Shown piece by piece: positions 37,296-46,719 of a stretch of DNA of 64,000 nt. A program made the translations under genes and the position numbers. The notes under the pieces are model-generated. The model made no database searches. It was not told the DNA's origin and was given only the letters and a program-made list of their open reading frames with translations. This DNA comes from Haloactinomyces albus (GTDB lineage Bacteria > Actinomycetota > Actinomycetes > Mycobacteriales > Pseudonocardiaceae). Where the stretch lies: assembly GCF_031458135.1 (NCBI RefSeq), contig NZ_JAVDXW010000001.1, positions 2,418,001 through 2,482,000 on the forward strand. The letters run 5' to 3'. How positions within the stretch are numbered: the first letter of the stretch is position 1; every line of letters begins with the position of its first letter.

Positions 37296-39200
37296 ATGAC
37301 CCCGACCGGTTCGTTGGGAAGTCCGACCGGTCCGTTGGGGAGTCTGCCGGGAGGAAGCACGGGTACCGCCGCCACACCCCTGCCCCGAGTGGTCAAGCAG
37401 GCCAGGGACAAGCTCTCCACACTGGTCCGCGAGGTCGACCCGAAGGCAGCCGAATGGGTCGAGCAAGTTCGCCGGTCGAGACCGTCCACACCGAGTGTGG
37501 TCGTGGTCGGTGAGACCAATCGAGGCAAGAGCTCGCTGGTCAACGCACTGATCGGCAGCGCAGGACTCTCGCCCGTGGATGCCGAGGTCGCCACGGCGAA
37601 TTACCTGCGGTTCGAGCACGGTCCGGAGTGGGCCGCGCACGCCTGCTACCCGGGGCAGCAGGAACCCGTGCCGTTCGACCTCGACGAGCTGGCCAACTGG
37701 GTATCGGCGAACCATGAACTGCCCGAGGGCAGGCTTCCGCCGCGCTCCGTGCGAGTGCAGGCACCGCTGGAGACACTCGACCGGATCACCGTGGTCGACA
37801 CCCCGGGCGTGGGTGGGCTGGAATCCCCGCATGGGGAACTGGCGGTGGAGGCGGCCGCATCGGCGACCGCTCTGCTGTTCGTCCTCGATGCCTCGGCCCC
37901 GCTCACCCGCGGCGAGCTGGACTTCCTGCACAACGTCGGTGACCGCGTGGAGACGGTGGTGTTCGCGCTGACCAAGACCGACCGGTATCGCGGATGGCGG
38001 CGGATACTGGAGGAGAATCGCAGGCTGCTGGCCGAGCACGCGCCGCGATTCGCCGAAGTCGCCTGCTACCCCGTCTCGGCCCGGATGACCGAACTCGCGG
38101 TGACGGCACCGCGTGAGCAGGCCGGTGACCTGCTGCGACAACGCTCGGGCATCATCGAGCTGCGGTCCGCGCTCGAGCAGCTCATCGGCGGCCGATCGGC
38201 GATGCTCGGCGAGGCGAACACCATGCGTGCCCTGTCCACCGTGCTGGGCGAGCTCATCGCGACGCTGGAAACCGAGAAACGTGCGCTGACTGTCGGTGCG
38301 GACGAGGCCGAATCGCTGCGTGCGCGCCGCGACGAGCTCTCGGCCGCCCGCCGTTCCTCCACGCGCGGACGGCAGGTGAAGCTGCGCGGAGAGATTCAGC
38401 GCACCAGGGTGGAGACCAATCACGAGGTCGCCAATCGGATCCGCGAGGTGCAGAACTGGTTCCGGCGAGCCATCGAGACCGCCGACCGCAAGCAGCTCAC
38501 CGAGCTGCCGCGGCATGTCGACGCGGCGCTGCAGATGGTCTCCGCACGAATCGCCGCGATGCTGTCGAGCCGGCTCGTGGACGTGGCCGAGACTTCGCTG
38601 GCGGAACTGTTCTCCCGCGCCGAACTCGACGTGCTTCGCTCCCGGTTCGCCCGAGGTGCCCAGGCACCCGTGGCGCTGCGTCCGCCGGACAGGCGAGCAC
38701 CGACGGCGGAGGACAAAATGCTGGTGTTCATGGGTGTCTCCGGCGGGCTCGGTGTGGGGCGCGCGGCGGCGATGCCGCTGGCGGGAGTCGGTGTGACCGC
38801 GCTGAGCCCGGTCGTCCTGCCGGTGACGATCGTGCTCGGCCTGGGAACGGGCTGGTGGATGGCCCGCACGCGTAAGCACGCGGCGGACAAGCAGCATCTG
38901 AAGCAATGGTTGGCCGAGGCGATCGCCGAGGCGCGTTCCACTCTCGAGCAGTTGGTGTCCGAGCAGCTCATCGAGGCCGAGCAGCAGCTTTCGCTGTCGC
39001 TCGACGAGGCCTTGATCGGGCGGATCGAGGCCATCGACCGCGAGCTGCACGAGGTGGAGCAGGCATTGAAGGTGGACGCCGCCGAGCGCGGCAGGCGGTT
39101 GCAGACCGTTGACCGCCGTCTCGACGAGATGCGGGCAGGGCACGAGCGAGCCGAGCAGCTGCTGGACCGCATCCGAGGCCTGCGTGACGGCGCTGAGTGA
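37296..39200 (+). CDS. Dynamin-like GTPase 2 (membrane-inserted partner)
   Basis: A 634-residue GTPase: G1 GETNRGKSS near residue 70, G3 DTPGVGG, G4 TKTD. A hydrophobic paddle at about 475-525 (MGVSGGLGVGRAAAMPLAGVG and VVLPVTIVLGLG) could insert into the bilayer, unlike the upstream paralogue; helical stalk segments flank it. The first 30 residues are Gly/Ser/Pro-rich with an internal repeat of GSLGSP/GPLGSL. Paired dynamin-like proteins usually form hetero-oligomers. ATG 37296 is preceded by GAGGAG. Followed by a calcium-loop protein gene. Confidence 0.9.
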   Translation: MTPTGSLGSPTGPLGSLPGGSTGTAATPLPRVVKQARDKLSTLVREVDPKAAEWVEQVRRSRPSTPSVVVVGETNRGKSSLVNALIGSAGLSPVDAEVATANYLRFEHGPEWAAHACYPGQQEPVPFDLDELANWVSANHELPEGRLPPRSVRVQAPLETLDRITVVDTPGVGGLESPHGELAVEAAASATALLFVLDASAPLTRGELDFLHNVGDRVETVVFALTKTDRYRGWRRILEENRRLLAEHAPRFAEVACYPVSARMTELAVTAPREQAGDLLRQRSGIIELRSALEQLIGGRSAMLGEANTMRALSTVLGELIATLETEKRALTVGADEAESLRARRDELSAARRSSTRGRQVKLRGEIQRTRVETNHEVANRIREVQNWFRRAIETADRKQLTELPRHVDAALQMVSARIAAMLSSRLVDVAETSLAELFSRAELDVLRSRFARGAQAPVALRPPDRRAPTAEDKMLVFMGVSGGLGVGRAAAMPLAGVGVTALSPVVLPVTIVLGLGTGWWMARTRKHAADKQHLKQWLAEAIAEARSTLEQLVSEQLIEAEQQLSLSLDEALIGRIEAIDRELHEVEQALKVDAAERGRRLQTVDRRLDEMRAGHERAEQLLDRIRGLRDGAE

Positions 39201-39350
39201 ACGGACGTGGCCGGGCACGAGAACTGTCGTCTCCGCCTGTCGCGGCGGACGTCTTTCGTCCACTCGGGCTCGGCCTGGTGGAACCGACGAGTTCCACGCT
39301 GCGTCTCGAGTACGGAGAGATCGAATTCTCGGTTGCCGAACGGGGGAAGT

Positions 39351-40154
39351 ATGTACGTCGAGGACACGGGAGCCGGTGACGGTGATATCCGGGTCACCGT
39401 CGAGGGGGAGGAATACACCGCCGAGGCCAATTACGATCTCGACGGCAACGGGATCGACGAGACGGCCGCGATGATGACCGAGGACCATTTCGTGGCCTAC
39501 ACCGACCAGGATGCCGACGGCGCGGCCGACATCATGCGCACCGTCGATTCCGAGGGCACCGTGGTCGCTCGGGCCCGTTACGAGGAGGCCGCCGGTCACT
39601 GGGTGTCCGAACGACCCCAGCAGCGATCACAGCAACAATCTCAGCAGCCGCACCGGCAACAACCCGCTGATGACGAGCCCCCGGGGCAAGCGGGCGCGGG
39701 ATCGATGACGGTGGACACCCCGCAGGGAGACCGCCGGATCGGCCCGCCGACCGAGGACACCGACAACGACGGCAGGCCCGACACCGCGATCGTGCACACC
39801 GGTAGCGGCAGACTGATGGTCACCGATGTCGACGGGGACGGCTCGGCCGACCAGGTCGTCGAGATCAGTGACACCGGCGAGGTGACCGTGGTGCAGCACA
39901 CCGGCGATGGGCAGTGGGCCGTGGTCGAGGACGGTCGCGTCGACCGGGCAGGCGGCTATGCCTCGAATCCGGACATGAGCAGCACCGAGGACGCGGCTTG
40001 GGAGGACTCCCCGCGGGACGTCGGTCGGCGGTACACCGAGCCCGCCGGATACCGGCAGGCCGGGGATCGGCAAGACGGGGATCGGCAAGACGGGGATCGG
40101 CAGGCCGATTCGGCGTGGCGCCCGGACTCGGACTCGCTTTGGGAATGGGACTAA
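39351..40154 (+). CDS. Calcium-loop repeat protein linked to dynamin pair (DUF6802-like)
   Basis: A 267-residue acidic, soluble protein with four EF-hand-like loops: DLDGNGIDE, DQDADGAAD, DTDNDGRPD and DVDGDGSAD, two in each half, so two similar domains separated by a Gln/Pro-rich linker. The pattern matches actinobacterial proteins found next to IniA-like GTPases. No signal peptide is visible. The C-terminus holds a short QDGDR repeat caused by a 15-bp tandem DNA repeat. ATG 39351 is preceded by GGGGGAAG. Probably binds calcium and may regulate the GTPases; that role is inference. Confidence 0.78.
   Translation: MYVEDTGAGDGDIRVTVEGEEYTAEANYDLDGNGIDETAAMMTEDHFVAYTDQDADGAADIMRTVDSEGTVVARARYEEAAGHWVSERPQQRSQQQSQQPHRQQPADDEPPGQAGAGSMTVDTPQGDRRIGPPTEDTDNDGRPDTAIVHTGSGRLMVTDVDGDGSADQVVEISDTGEVTVVQHTGDGQWAVVEDGRVDRAGGYASNPDMSSTEDAAWEDSPRDVGRRYTEPAGYRQAGDRQDGDRQDGDRQADSAWRPDSDSLWEWD
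40062..40106 (+). repeat. 15-bp tandem repeat inside coding sequence
   Basis: Unit GGGGATCGGCAAGAC occurs twice exactly (40062-40076, 40077-40091) and a third time partially (from 40092), encoding repeated GDRQD. Prone to slippage in multiples of five codons. Confidence 0.85.
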
Positions 40155-40571
40155 CCACAGCCGGTATGCGAAACGCTTCGCGCGGTGACCACGGCCGACT
40201 TTCGCGGAGTGGCCGGATGGTTGTGTGCGTGGCGATATGGCCGTGTGCCGGTCGCTTCGATGTCACCCGGTGTTCGTACTCATGTCCGATACGACGGAAA
40301 TCCTGAAGCGGGATAGGACCGCAACGGGCGGATCTTTCGTCCCCACGCCGAAAAGATGGCTTTCTGAATCGATTCCCTTATCGTTCCTGTGAGCGAAGCG
40401 ACAAGCTTGATCTCCGTCAGCGGCGCTCTGTCCAGTTAGCCTCGATGCATTCCCCTTGAAGTGTTCCGCCCGGGCTCACCGGGCGGGGCGGAGCATTCCC
40501 AGAAACGCCGCCGGGTAGTCCGGCGGTACGAACATTCCGGGCTGTGGCGCCCAGTCAGGAGACACGACGCG
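40155..40571 (+). promoter_or_regulatory. Long leader of pckG with two hairpins
   Basis: 417 bases without a gene. Just before pckG lie two strong hairpins: CCGCCCGG-N5-CCGGGCGG (40466-40486) and CCGCCGG-N5-CCGGCGG (40508-40526), ending about 45 bases before the start codon. If the promoter lies upstream, both are in the 5' untranslated leader and could act as attenuator or stabilising structures. No riboswitch class is recognised. Nothing else interpretable. Confidence 0.5.
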
Positions 40572-42395
40572 ATGACCGCTCTGACCATCCCCGGTCTCGA
40601 CCAGGCCCCCGTCGCGCACGAGCGCCTGCTGTCGTGGGTACGTGAGGTCGCGGAGCTGACCACCCCCGAGCGGGTGGTGTGGTGCGACGGGTCGCAGGAG
40701 GAATGGCAGCGACTGACCGACCGACTGGTCGAGGCGGGGACGTTCAAGCGCCTGGACGACGCCAAGAAACCGAACTCGTTCTGGACGGCCTCCGATCCCA
40801 GTGACGTTGCCCGCGTCGAGGAGCGCACCTACATCTGCTCCCGTGATCGCAAGGACGCCGGTGTCACCAACAACTGGATGCACCCGGACGAGATGAAGGC
40901 AACCATGGCCGAGCTCTACCGGGGTTGCATGCGGGGCCGCACGATGTACGTCGTGCCGTTCTGCATGGGTCCGGTGGAGGCCGACCCGCCGCGTCTCGGT
41001 GTGGAGATCACCGACTCCGAGTACGTCGTGGTCTCGATGCACATCATGACCAGGATGGGCGAGCGGGTGCTGGAGAAGTTCGGTACGGACGCCGATTTCG
41101 TTCCCGCCCTGCACTCGGTGGGTGCGCCGCTGGAGCCGGGCCAGCAGGATGTGGCCTGGCCCTGCAACGACACCAAGTACATCACCCACTTCCCCGAGGA
41201 GCGGCTGATCTGGAGCTTCGGCTCCGGCTACGGCGGCAACGCGCTGCTGGGCAAGAAGTGCTACTCGTTGCGGATCGCCTCGTCGATGGCCCGGGACGAG
41301 GGCTGGCTGGCCGAGCACATGCTCATCCTCAAGCTGATCTCCCCGGAGAACAAGGTCCACTACGTCGCCGCCGCGTTCCCCTCGGCCTGCGGCAAGACGA
41401 ACCTGGCGATGCTGCAGCCGACGATCCCCGGCTGGAGGGTCGAGACCCTCGGTGACGACATCGCCTGGATGCGCTTCGGTTCCGACGGCCGGCTCTACGC
41501 GGTGAACCCGGAGGCCGGGTTCTTCGGTGTCGCGCCCGGGACGAACTGGAACACCAACCCGAACGCGATGCGCACCATCAACCAGGGCAACTCCATCTTC
41601 ACCAACGTCGCGCTCACCGACGACAACGACGTGTGGTGGGAAGAGATGGAGGGTGACCCGCAGCACCTGACCGACTGGAAGCAGCGGGAGTGGACGCCGG
41701 ACTCCGAGGAGAAGGCCGCGCACCCGAACTCCCGGTACTGCACGCCGATGTCGCAGTGCCCCATCCTGGCGCCCGAGTGGGACGACCCGAACGGCGTGCC
41801 GATCTCGGCGATCCTGTTCGGTGGTCGCCGTAAGACGACGATTCCGCTGGTCAACGAGTCCTTCGACTGGCAGCACGGGGTGTTCATGGGCGCCACGCTG
41901 TCCTCGGAGAAGACGGCCGCGGCTGCGGGCAGCGTCGGTGAGGTGCGGCGCGATCCGATGGCGATGCTGCCGTTCATCGGCTACAACGTCGGCGACTACT
42001 TCCAGCACTGGGTGAACGTGGGCAAGGAGGCTGACTCCTCCAAGCTGCCCCGGATCTACTACGTGAACTGGTTCCGGCGTGACGAGTCCGGCAAGAAGAT
42101 CGTGTGGCCGGGCTTCAGCGAGAACTCGCGCGTGCTCAAGTGGATCGTCGACCGGATGGAGGGCAACGCGGCTGCCGAGGAGACGGCGATCGGCCGGGTC
42201 CCCTCCGCCGACCAGATCGACCTGTCCGGGCTCGACACTCCGCGTGCGGACGTCGACACCGCGCTGCACGTCGATCTCGACGAGTGGAAGGACGAACTTC
42301 CGCTGATCGAGGAATGGTTCGACACCATCGGTGACGACCTGCCCTCCTCGATGCGGGACGAGCTGGAAGCTCTCAAGCAGCGCCTGAACGGCTGA
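40572..42395 (+). CDS. pckG: Phosphoenolpyruvate carboxykinase (GTP)
   Basis: A 607-residue GTP-dependent PEPCK, normal length. The kinase P-loop and active-site Cys are in [13 protein letters not shown] (about 268-280); the specificity Arg region RPPRLGVE-like [17 protein letters not shown] and the mobile lid follow in order; PNxRYxxP is seen as [13 protein letters not shown]. It converts oxaloacetate to PEP, linking the TCA cycle with gluconeogenesis or, in some actinobacteria, anaplerosis. ATG 40572 has AGGAG about 10 bases upstream. Monocistronic, ended by a strong hairpin. Confidence 0.97.
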   Translation: MTALTIPGLDQAPVAHERLLSWVREVAELTTPERVVWCDGSQEEWQRLTDRLVEAGTFKRLDDAKKPNSFWTASDPSDVARVEERTYICSRDRKDAGVTNNWMHPDEMKATMAELYRGCMRGRTMYVVPFCMGPVEADPPRLGVEITDSEYVVVSMHIMTRMGERVLEKFGTDADFVPALHSVGAPLEPGQQDVAWPCNDTKYITHFPEERLIWSFGSGYGGNALLGKKCYSLRIASSMARDEGWLAEHMLILKLISPENKVHYVAAAFPSACGKTNLAMLQPTIPGWRVETLGDDIAWMRFGSDGRLYAVNPEAGFFGVAPGTNWNTNPNAMRTINQGNSIFTNVALTDDNDVWWEEMEGDPQHLTDWKQREWTPDSEEKAAHPNSRYCTPMSQCPILAPEWDDPNGVPISAILFGGRRKTTIPLVNESFDWQHGVFMGATLSSEKTAAAAGSVGEVRRDPMAMLPFIGYNVGDYFQHWVNVGKEADSSKLPRIYYVNWFRRDESGKKIVWPGFSENSRVLKWIVDRMEGNAAAEETAIGRVPSADQIDLSGLDTPRADVDTALHVDLDEWKDELPLIEEWFDTIGDDLPSSMRDELEALKQRLNG

Positions 42396-42406
42396 GTCGC
42401 TGGAGT

Positions 42407-42450
42407 CCCCTGGGTTGGTCGATTTCTCGAGAATTTGACCAACCCAGGGG
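42407..42450. terminator. Long bidirectional hairpin after pckG
   Basis: Perfect 14-bp stem CCCCTGGGTTGGTC (42407-42420) / GACCAACCCAGGGG (42437-42450), with inner palindrome TTCTCGAGAA. Lies between convergent pckG and the beta-repeat gene. The inner TTTCTCGAGAA resembles the recurrent TTTCGCGCGAAA core. Confidence 0.85.
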
Positions 42451-42482
42451 AACGGGATCTGCTGGACCCGTCGTTCGCGGAG

Positions 42483-44870
42483 TCAGCGTTCCCGGCGCAG
42501 TGAGCGGGTGATCCCGGCGGCGACCGTGGTGGCCAGAATCCACCCCACGGCGATCAACACGACCGTGATCCACTGTGAGTGCCCCGTGGCCCGCCACATC
42601 ACGTCATGTCCGAGGTTGATGATCGGTACGAGCTGATCCACCGTGTACAGGAACGGATTCCACACGGGGTGATCCTCCTCGTTGATCGGGTCCAGACGGT
42701 GGTATCCGAACCACGCCGTTCCCGCCACCGCGAACAGCAGCAGCCACAGCAAAGCACGAACCGGCTGGTAGCCGTAGTTGACCGTCACTCGCTGCAGCAG
42801 GCTCCACAGCAGTACCGGGACTCGCAGCGGGCGCCATGACGTGCCTGCGATCGCCCGGTAGCGGCGTCGCTGCTTTTCGATCAGCACGGTCACCGCATGC
42901 TGCTCGTTACCGTTCTCCCGGAACACCGTCGCGAGCTGGTCGTACGGCCCGGCCTGGTAGCGGCCCTTCGAGGTCGAGTGCAGCCACGCCAGCCGTTGCC
43001 GTACCCGCGTATGGTCGTTGAGCTCCACCGGTTTGGCGAAGTTGTCGTAGACGAAGTCCTCCACGTCGACGCCACCCGCCGCGGTCCACAGGGCGGCGTT
43101 GTCCTCCAGCAGCTCGCAGTGTGCCTGACGCAGCAGGATGCGCCCCTGCGGAGCCTCGGTGGGCAGCATCGTCAGTTCCTGCGTGTCCAGGCCGAAGGCA
43201 TTGACGGCGTTGGTCCTTCCCGCACCCAAGTGGCAGCCCCAGAAGTTCGCCTGCCGCCCGATCACGGCCCGCCGCAGCTGCACCTCGCCTTCGGCGTTGA
43301 AGGTCCGCCTGCCCGAGGCGCACACCAAGTCACGCCCGACCGTGCTCGCCCGCAGGTCCAGTGCGGGCTTGTCGGCCTTGCGGTGGGGATGCCATGCGGG
43401 CTGGACCAGGTGGGTGGAGCGCAGGTCGATGTTGGCGCCGACCTGCGCATTCTGCAGGTGCAAGGTGCCCGAGATATCGGCATCACGGCAGTCCAGATTG
43501 CTGCCGACCTGTATCCGGTTGGCCAGCACGACGTCGGTGCGCGGCCCGACGAGCGTTGCCCTGTTGAGTTGGAAGCTGCCGGACACCTGCACATCGACCA
43601 TGCGCAGTTGCCCGTGCAACGTGACCCCGACGGCTTCGAGGTTACCGAGGATGCCCGCGCCGTCGAGGTGCATCGCGCGCAGCGGTTGCTCGGTCGAATC
43701 CGTCGCCGACCGCGACCAGCTCAGATCGATTCGTGCCCCCGACAGATGCAGGTCGCCTGCGATCCTGGTGCTGACCATGCGAATCGTCCCGCCGCTGGTG
43801 AAGCCCTGGTCGAGCTGGGCATCCCCTTGAATCTCGCCGCGGTCGAGGATCAGCGTGCTGACGGGGTCGCCGTGTTTCGATGCGCCCCGCTGCGGCGGGC
43901 CGGTTCCCGGTTCGAGGACCGCATCGCGTAATCGAAGGTCACCGGACACGTATGCGCTCGGCATGTAAATCAGGCCTGCTGCCGAGAACACGCCGCCCTG
44001 GTGGAGTTCCATGTCGGCTCGCAGCGAACCGGCGATCCGGATCCCGTTGGCGTTGAGGGCGACACGGCCCCTGTTGCGCAGCGCGGCTCCGCACAGGTTG
44101 AGATTGCCGCCGATCTTCGCACCGGGAAGGCGCAGCTCACCGGCCACCCGGGTGCGCATCGCCAGCAGCGCACCGCCCACATTCAGACGGTCGGCGTGTA
44201 CGGCACGCCTGGCCGGATTGTGCAGGCCACTGCCGGTGAGTTCGAGCGAGCCACCGATCTGGGCGTCGGCGAGATTGACGACGCCGCCGACGCTGGTGCA
44301 GCCGATCAGTACGGCGTCGTTGCCGGTGGTCAGATTGCGCGCGCGCAGGCCGGGGAAGCGGCACTGCTTCAGCACCAGGCCACCGAGCTGTGCCTGGCGC
44401 AGGTCCGGGGGCTGCTCGAACCGGCACCGGACGAATTCCAGCAGGTAGGGCAGATCCGCCGCGCGCAGGTCGAGATGGCCGGTGACGACCGAGTCCTGCA
44501 CGCAGATGACCGGTGGTTGCGCGCTGCGGCGCCAGAACGGGCGCCACCCGCCCTCCTCGGGAGATTCGACGAGCCTGCGTGTCAGGTACTCACCACGGAC
44601 TTCCTGCTCGGGGTCGTGCGGATCGGCATGCACGTCGAGCTCTTCGAGTTCCGTGTCGCTGCGCCGGTTGCCCCAGGGTCTTGCCTGGCCGAGCATCTCG
44701 TCGAGGCGTTGCTCGGCCGGGGTCGGCGATCCGTTGTTCTCCCAGGGTTTGCCCGCCACTGCTGCTCCCACGTCGATGGCCCGCTGATCGACTCGACCAG
44801 TGCGATCCACCGAGGTGCTCCGGTGGGACTCACCCGGCGTGAACGACACTGTCGGTATTCGATCATCCAC
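42483..44870 (-). CDS. Large beta-repeat (polymer-like) protein with C-terminal membrane helices
   Basis: A 795-residue protein. After a disordered, charged N-terminus (1-115), residues about 120-600 contain roughly twenty short strand repeats with patterns such as IGGSLELTGSGL, IGGNLNLCGAAL, IAGDLHLSGARI, VSGSFQLNRATL and VGANIDLRSTHL; this is the beta-helix rhythm seen in bactofilins or pentapeptide-like proteins. A linker with WRPLRVPVLLW leads to two or three helices (about 690-790). It resembles actinomycete proteins labelled 'membrane-associated oxidoreductase', but no redox motif is seen. ATG 44870 has no strong ribosome-binding site. Perhaps a membrane-attached scaffold. Confidence 0.68.
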   Translation of the reverse strand: MDDRIPTVSFTPGESHRSTSVDRTGRVDQRAIDVGAAVAGKPWENNGSPTPAEQRLDEMLGQARPWGNRRSDTELEELDVHADPHDPEQEVRGEYLTRRLVESPEEGGWRPFWRRSAQPPVICVQDSVVTGHLDLRAADLPYLLEFVRCRFEQPPDLRQAQLGGLVLKQCRFPGLRARNLTTGNDAVLIGCTSVGGVVNLADAQIGGSLELTGSGLHNPARRAVHADRLNVGGALLAMRTRVAGELRLPGAKIGGNLNLCGAALRNRGRVALNANGIRIAGSLRADMELHQGGVFSAAGLIYMPSAYVSGDLRLRDAVLEPGTGPPQRGASKHGDPVSTLILDRGEIQGDAQLDQGFTSGGTIRMVSTRIAGDLHLSGARIDLSWSRSATDSTEQPLRAMHLDGAGILGNLEAVGVTLHGQLRMVDVQVSGSFQLNRATLVGPRTDVVLANRIQVGSNLDCRDADISGTLHLQNAQVGANIDLRSTHLVQPAWHPHRKADKPALDLRASTVGRDLVCASGRRTFNAEGEVQLRRAVIGRQANFWGCHLGAGRTNAVNAFGLDTQELTMLPTEAPQGRILLRQAHCELLEDNAALWTAAGGVDVEDFVYDNFAKPVELNDHTRVRQRLAWLHSTSKGRYQAGPYDQLATVFRENGNEQHAVTVLIEKQRRRYRAIAGTSWRPLRVPVLLWSLLQRVTVNYGYQPVRALLWLLLFAVAGTAWFGYHRLDPINEEDHPVWNPFLYTVDQLVPIINLGHDVMWRATGHSQWITVVLIAVGWILATTVAAGITRSLRRER

Positions 44871-44984
44871 TCATCAACACGGACGCATGAGACGGCGCAT
44901 CGGTTCCTGCGCCGAGAGTGCCCGAATCATCACGATCACTGCTCGCTCACCACGCGGACCTCGGTGAGGCCACCCCTTCCGGTG

Positions 44985-45019
44985 AGTTTTTTGCAGTTTC
45001 GCGCGAAACTGCAATTTTT
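44985..45019. repeat. Palindromic hairpin after amino-acid ABC operon
   Basis: TTGCAGTTTCGCGCGAAACTGCAA at 44991-45014 (24-base perfect palindrome; longest unbroken text given in two parts elsewhere), flanked by four T on the left and five T on the right. It lies 9 bases beyond the ATPase stop. Fifth copy of the family at 7381, 8914 and 18949. Confidence 0.8.
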
Positions 45020-45028
45020 CGTCGGCAG

Positions 45029-45790
45029 CTACTCGGCGGCTCCGGTATGGGTCGGATTGAGGACGCGGGCCAGGAACGAGCGGGTGCGCTCCTCCCGTGG
45101 TGCGCCGATGACCTCGGCGGGCGGCCCCTGTTCGACGATGCCGCCGCCGTCCATGAACAGCACCCGGTCGGCGACCTCCCGGGCGAACTGCATTTCATGG
45201 GTGACCACGAGCATCGTCATGCCCTCCTCGGCGAGCCCGCGCATCACGGCGAGCACATCGCCGACGAGCTCCGGGTCCAGCGCCGATGTCGGCTCGTCGA
45301 ACAACATCACATCGGGATTCATCGACAGCGCCCGCGCGATGCCCGCGCGTTGCTGTTGCCCCCCGGACAGCTGCGGCGGCATCGCATCGGCTTTGTCCGC
45401 CAGTCCGACGCGATGCAGATTCTCGCGCGCGATGCTCTCGGCCTCGGCCTTGCCGCGCCGGAGCACCTTGCGCTGTGCCACGGTCAGGTTCGACAGCACC
45501 GACAGATGCGAGAACAGGTTGAACTGCTGGAAGACCATGCCGATGCGCCTGCGCACGGTATCGATGTCGGTGTCCGGATCGGTCAGCTCGACCCCGTCCA
45601 CCGTGATCGAGCCCGCCGTCGGTTCCTCCAGCAGGTTCACGCATCGCAGCAGCGTGGACTTGCCCGAGCCCGACGGCCCGATCACACAGACCACCTCGCC
45701 GGTGGCGACCTGTTGGTCGATGTCGCGCAGGACTTCCAGCGCTCCGAAGGACTTGCCGAGTCCCGAGATGTCGATCATCGCGTCGCTCAT
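45029..45790 (-). CDS. Polar amino-acid ABC importer ATPase (GlnQ-like)
   Basis: A 253-residue ATPase: Walker [11 protein letters not shown]-loop VFQQFNLF, signature LSGGQQQR, Walker [15 protein letters not shown] and switch THEM, all standard for the polar amino-acid transport family. ATG 45790 overlaps the permease stop by 4 bases. It energises import of an amino acid, probably glutamine, glutamate, arginine or a related one; specificity is set by the binding protein. Confidence 0.94.
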   Translation of the reverse strand: MSDAMIDISGLGKSFGALEVLRDIDQQVATGEVVCVIGPSGSGKSTLLRCVNLLEEPTAGSITVDGVELTDPDTDIDTVRRRIGMVFQQFNLFSHLSVLSNLTVAQRKVLRRGKAEAESIARENLHRVGLADKADAMPPQLSGGQQQRAGIARALSMNPDVMLFDEPTSALDPELVGDVLAVMRGLAEEGMTMLVVTHEMQFAREVADRVLFMDGGGIVEQGPPAEVIGAPREERTRSFLARVLNPTHTGAAE

Positions 45791-46650
45791 GCCTTACCTC
45801 CGTTGGTACGGCCGGACTTGCTCGCTGTGCCTTTGACATAGCGACGTTCCAGTAGATCCGAGACCCGGGACAGCGGAACCGTGATCACCAGGTAGCACAG
45901 CCCCGCGATCAACAGCGGCGTCAACGACTCGTGCTCGGTCAGTGCCGCTCGGCCGAACTTGGCGAGTTCGTACTGGCTGTTCGCCAGTCCGAGCAGGTAG
46001 ATCAGTGAGGAATCCTTCGTGATCAGGATCAACTCGTTGGTCAGCGGAGGCAGGATGATCCTGAATGCCTGGGGCATGGTCACGGTGACCATCGTGCGCA
46101 TGGGCGACATGCCCAGTGAACGCGCTGCTTCGATCTGGCCGGGTGGTACGGCCTGCACTCCCGCACGGATCGTCTCGGCGATGTAGGCAGCTCCCACCAG
46201 CCCGAGCGCGAGCATGGCGGTGGAGTAGATGTCGAACCGGATTTGGAAGGCGATCGGCACACCGAAGCCCAGCACGACGAACACCAGCAGGGCGGGAAGA
46301 CCGCGAAAGAACTCGATGTAGGCGGTGGCGATCCAACGGTACGGGCCGACCGAGGACAGGCGCATGAGGGCGAGCACGATCCCGAGTCCGAGCCCGAATC
46401 CGAATCCGAGCGCGGTGTAGATGATCGTGTTCCGCAGTGCGAGGGTGATGATTTCCGGGAACTGCGCCATCGCGACATCGACGTTGAAGAACGCCTTCGC
46501 GATCGCCGCCCAGTCGGCCAGGAAGGCCGCGAGCAGCGCTACCACGACGAGCACGGTGTACTGGATGCCGCGGCTCAGCCGAGCCCGTTGTCGTCGCCCC
46601 AGCCCCTGCTTGGGGCGCCCCTGTGTGGGCTGCTGGGCCTCTACTGTCAT
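45787..46650 (-). CDS. Polar amino-acid ABC importer permease
   Basis: A 287-residue inner-membrane permease with about five to six helices. The family motif [19 protein letters not shown] follows the first helix and the cytoplasmic EAA loop appears as [14 protein letters not shown] with [16 protein letters not shown]-like sequence. Basic N-terminal extension ([18 protein letters not shown]). ATG 46650 has AGGAG 6 bases upstream. One permease only, so probably a homodimer. Separated from the binding-protein gene by a 69-base gap containing a hairpin. Confidence 0.94.
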   Translation of the reverse strand: MTVEAQQPTQGRPKQGLGRRQRARLSRGIQYTVLVVVALLAAFLADWAAIAKAFFNVDVAMAQFPEIITLALRNTIIYTALGFGFGLGLGIVLALMRLSSVGPYRWIATAYIEFFRGLPALLVFVVLGFGVPIAFQIRFDIYSTAMLALGLVGAAYIAETIRAGVQAVPPGQIEAARSLGMSPMRTMVTVTMPQAFRIILPPLTNELILITKDSSLIYLLGLANSQYELAKFGRAALTEHESLTPLLIAGLCYLVITVPLSRVSDLLERRYVKGTASKSGRTNGGKA

Positions 46651-46672
46651 CGAATCTCCTGGTTTGGTGGGC

Positions 46673-46701
46673 GGGGCCGACGGTGGCCGGACATCGGCCC
46701 C
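46673..46701 (-). promoter_or_regulatory. Intra-operon hairpin between binding protein and permease
   Basis: Stem GGGGCCGA (46673-46680) / TCGGCCCC (46694-46701), 13-base loop, in the gap after the binding-protein stop. Such hairpins stabilise the upstream mRNA and partly terminate, yielding excess binding protein over permease; inferred here from position. Confidence 0.6.
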
Positions 46702-46719
46702 GTGAACGACTCGAGCGGG

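Noticed and set aside
35523-39599. Long minus-strand frame (1358 codons) opposite the dynamin-like pair.
   Set aside because: Antisense to two clearly coding genes with intact GTPase motifs; no own motifs.
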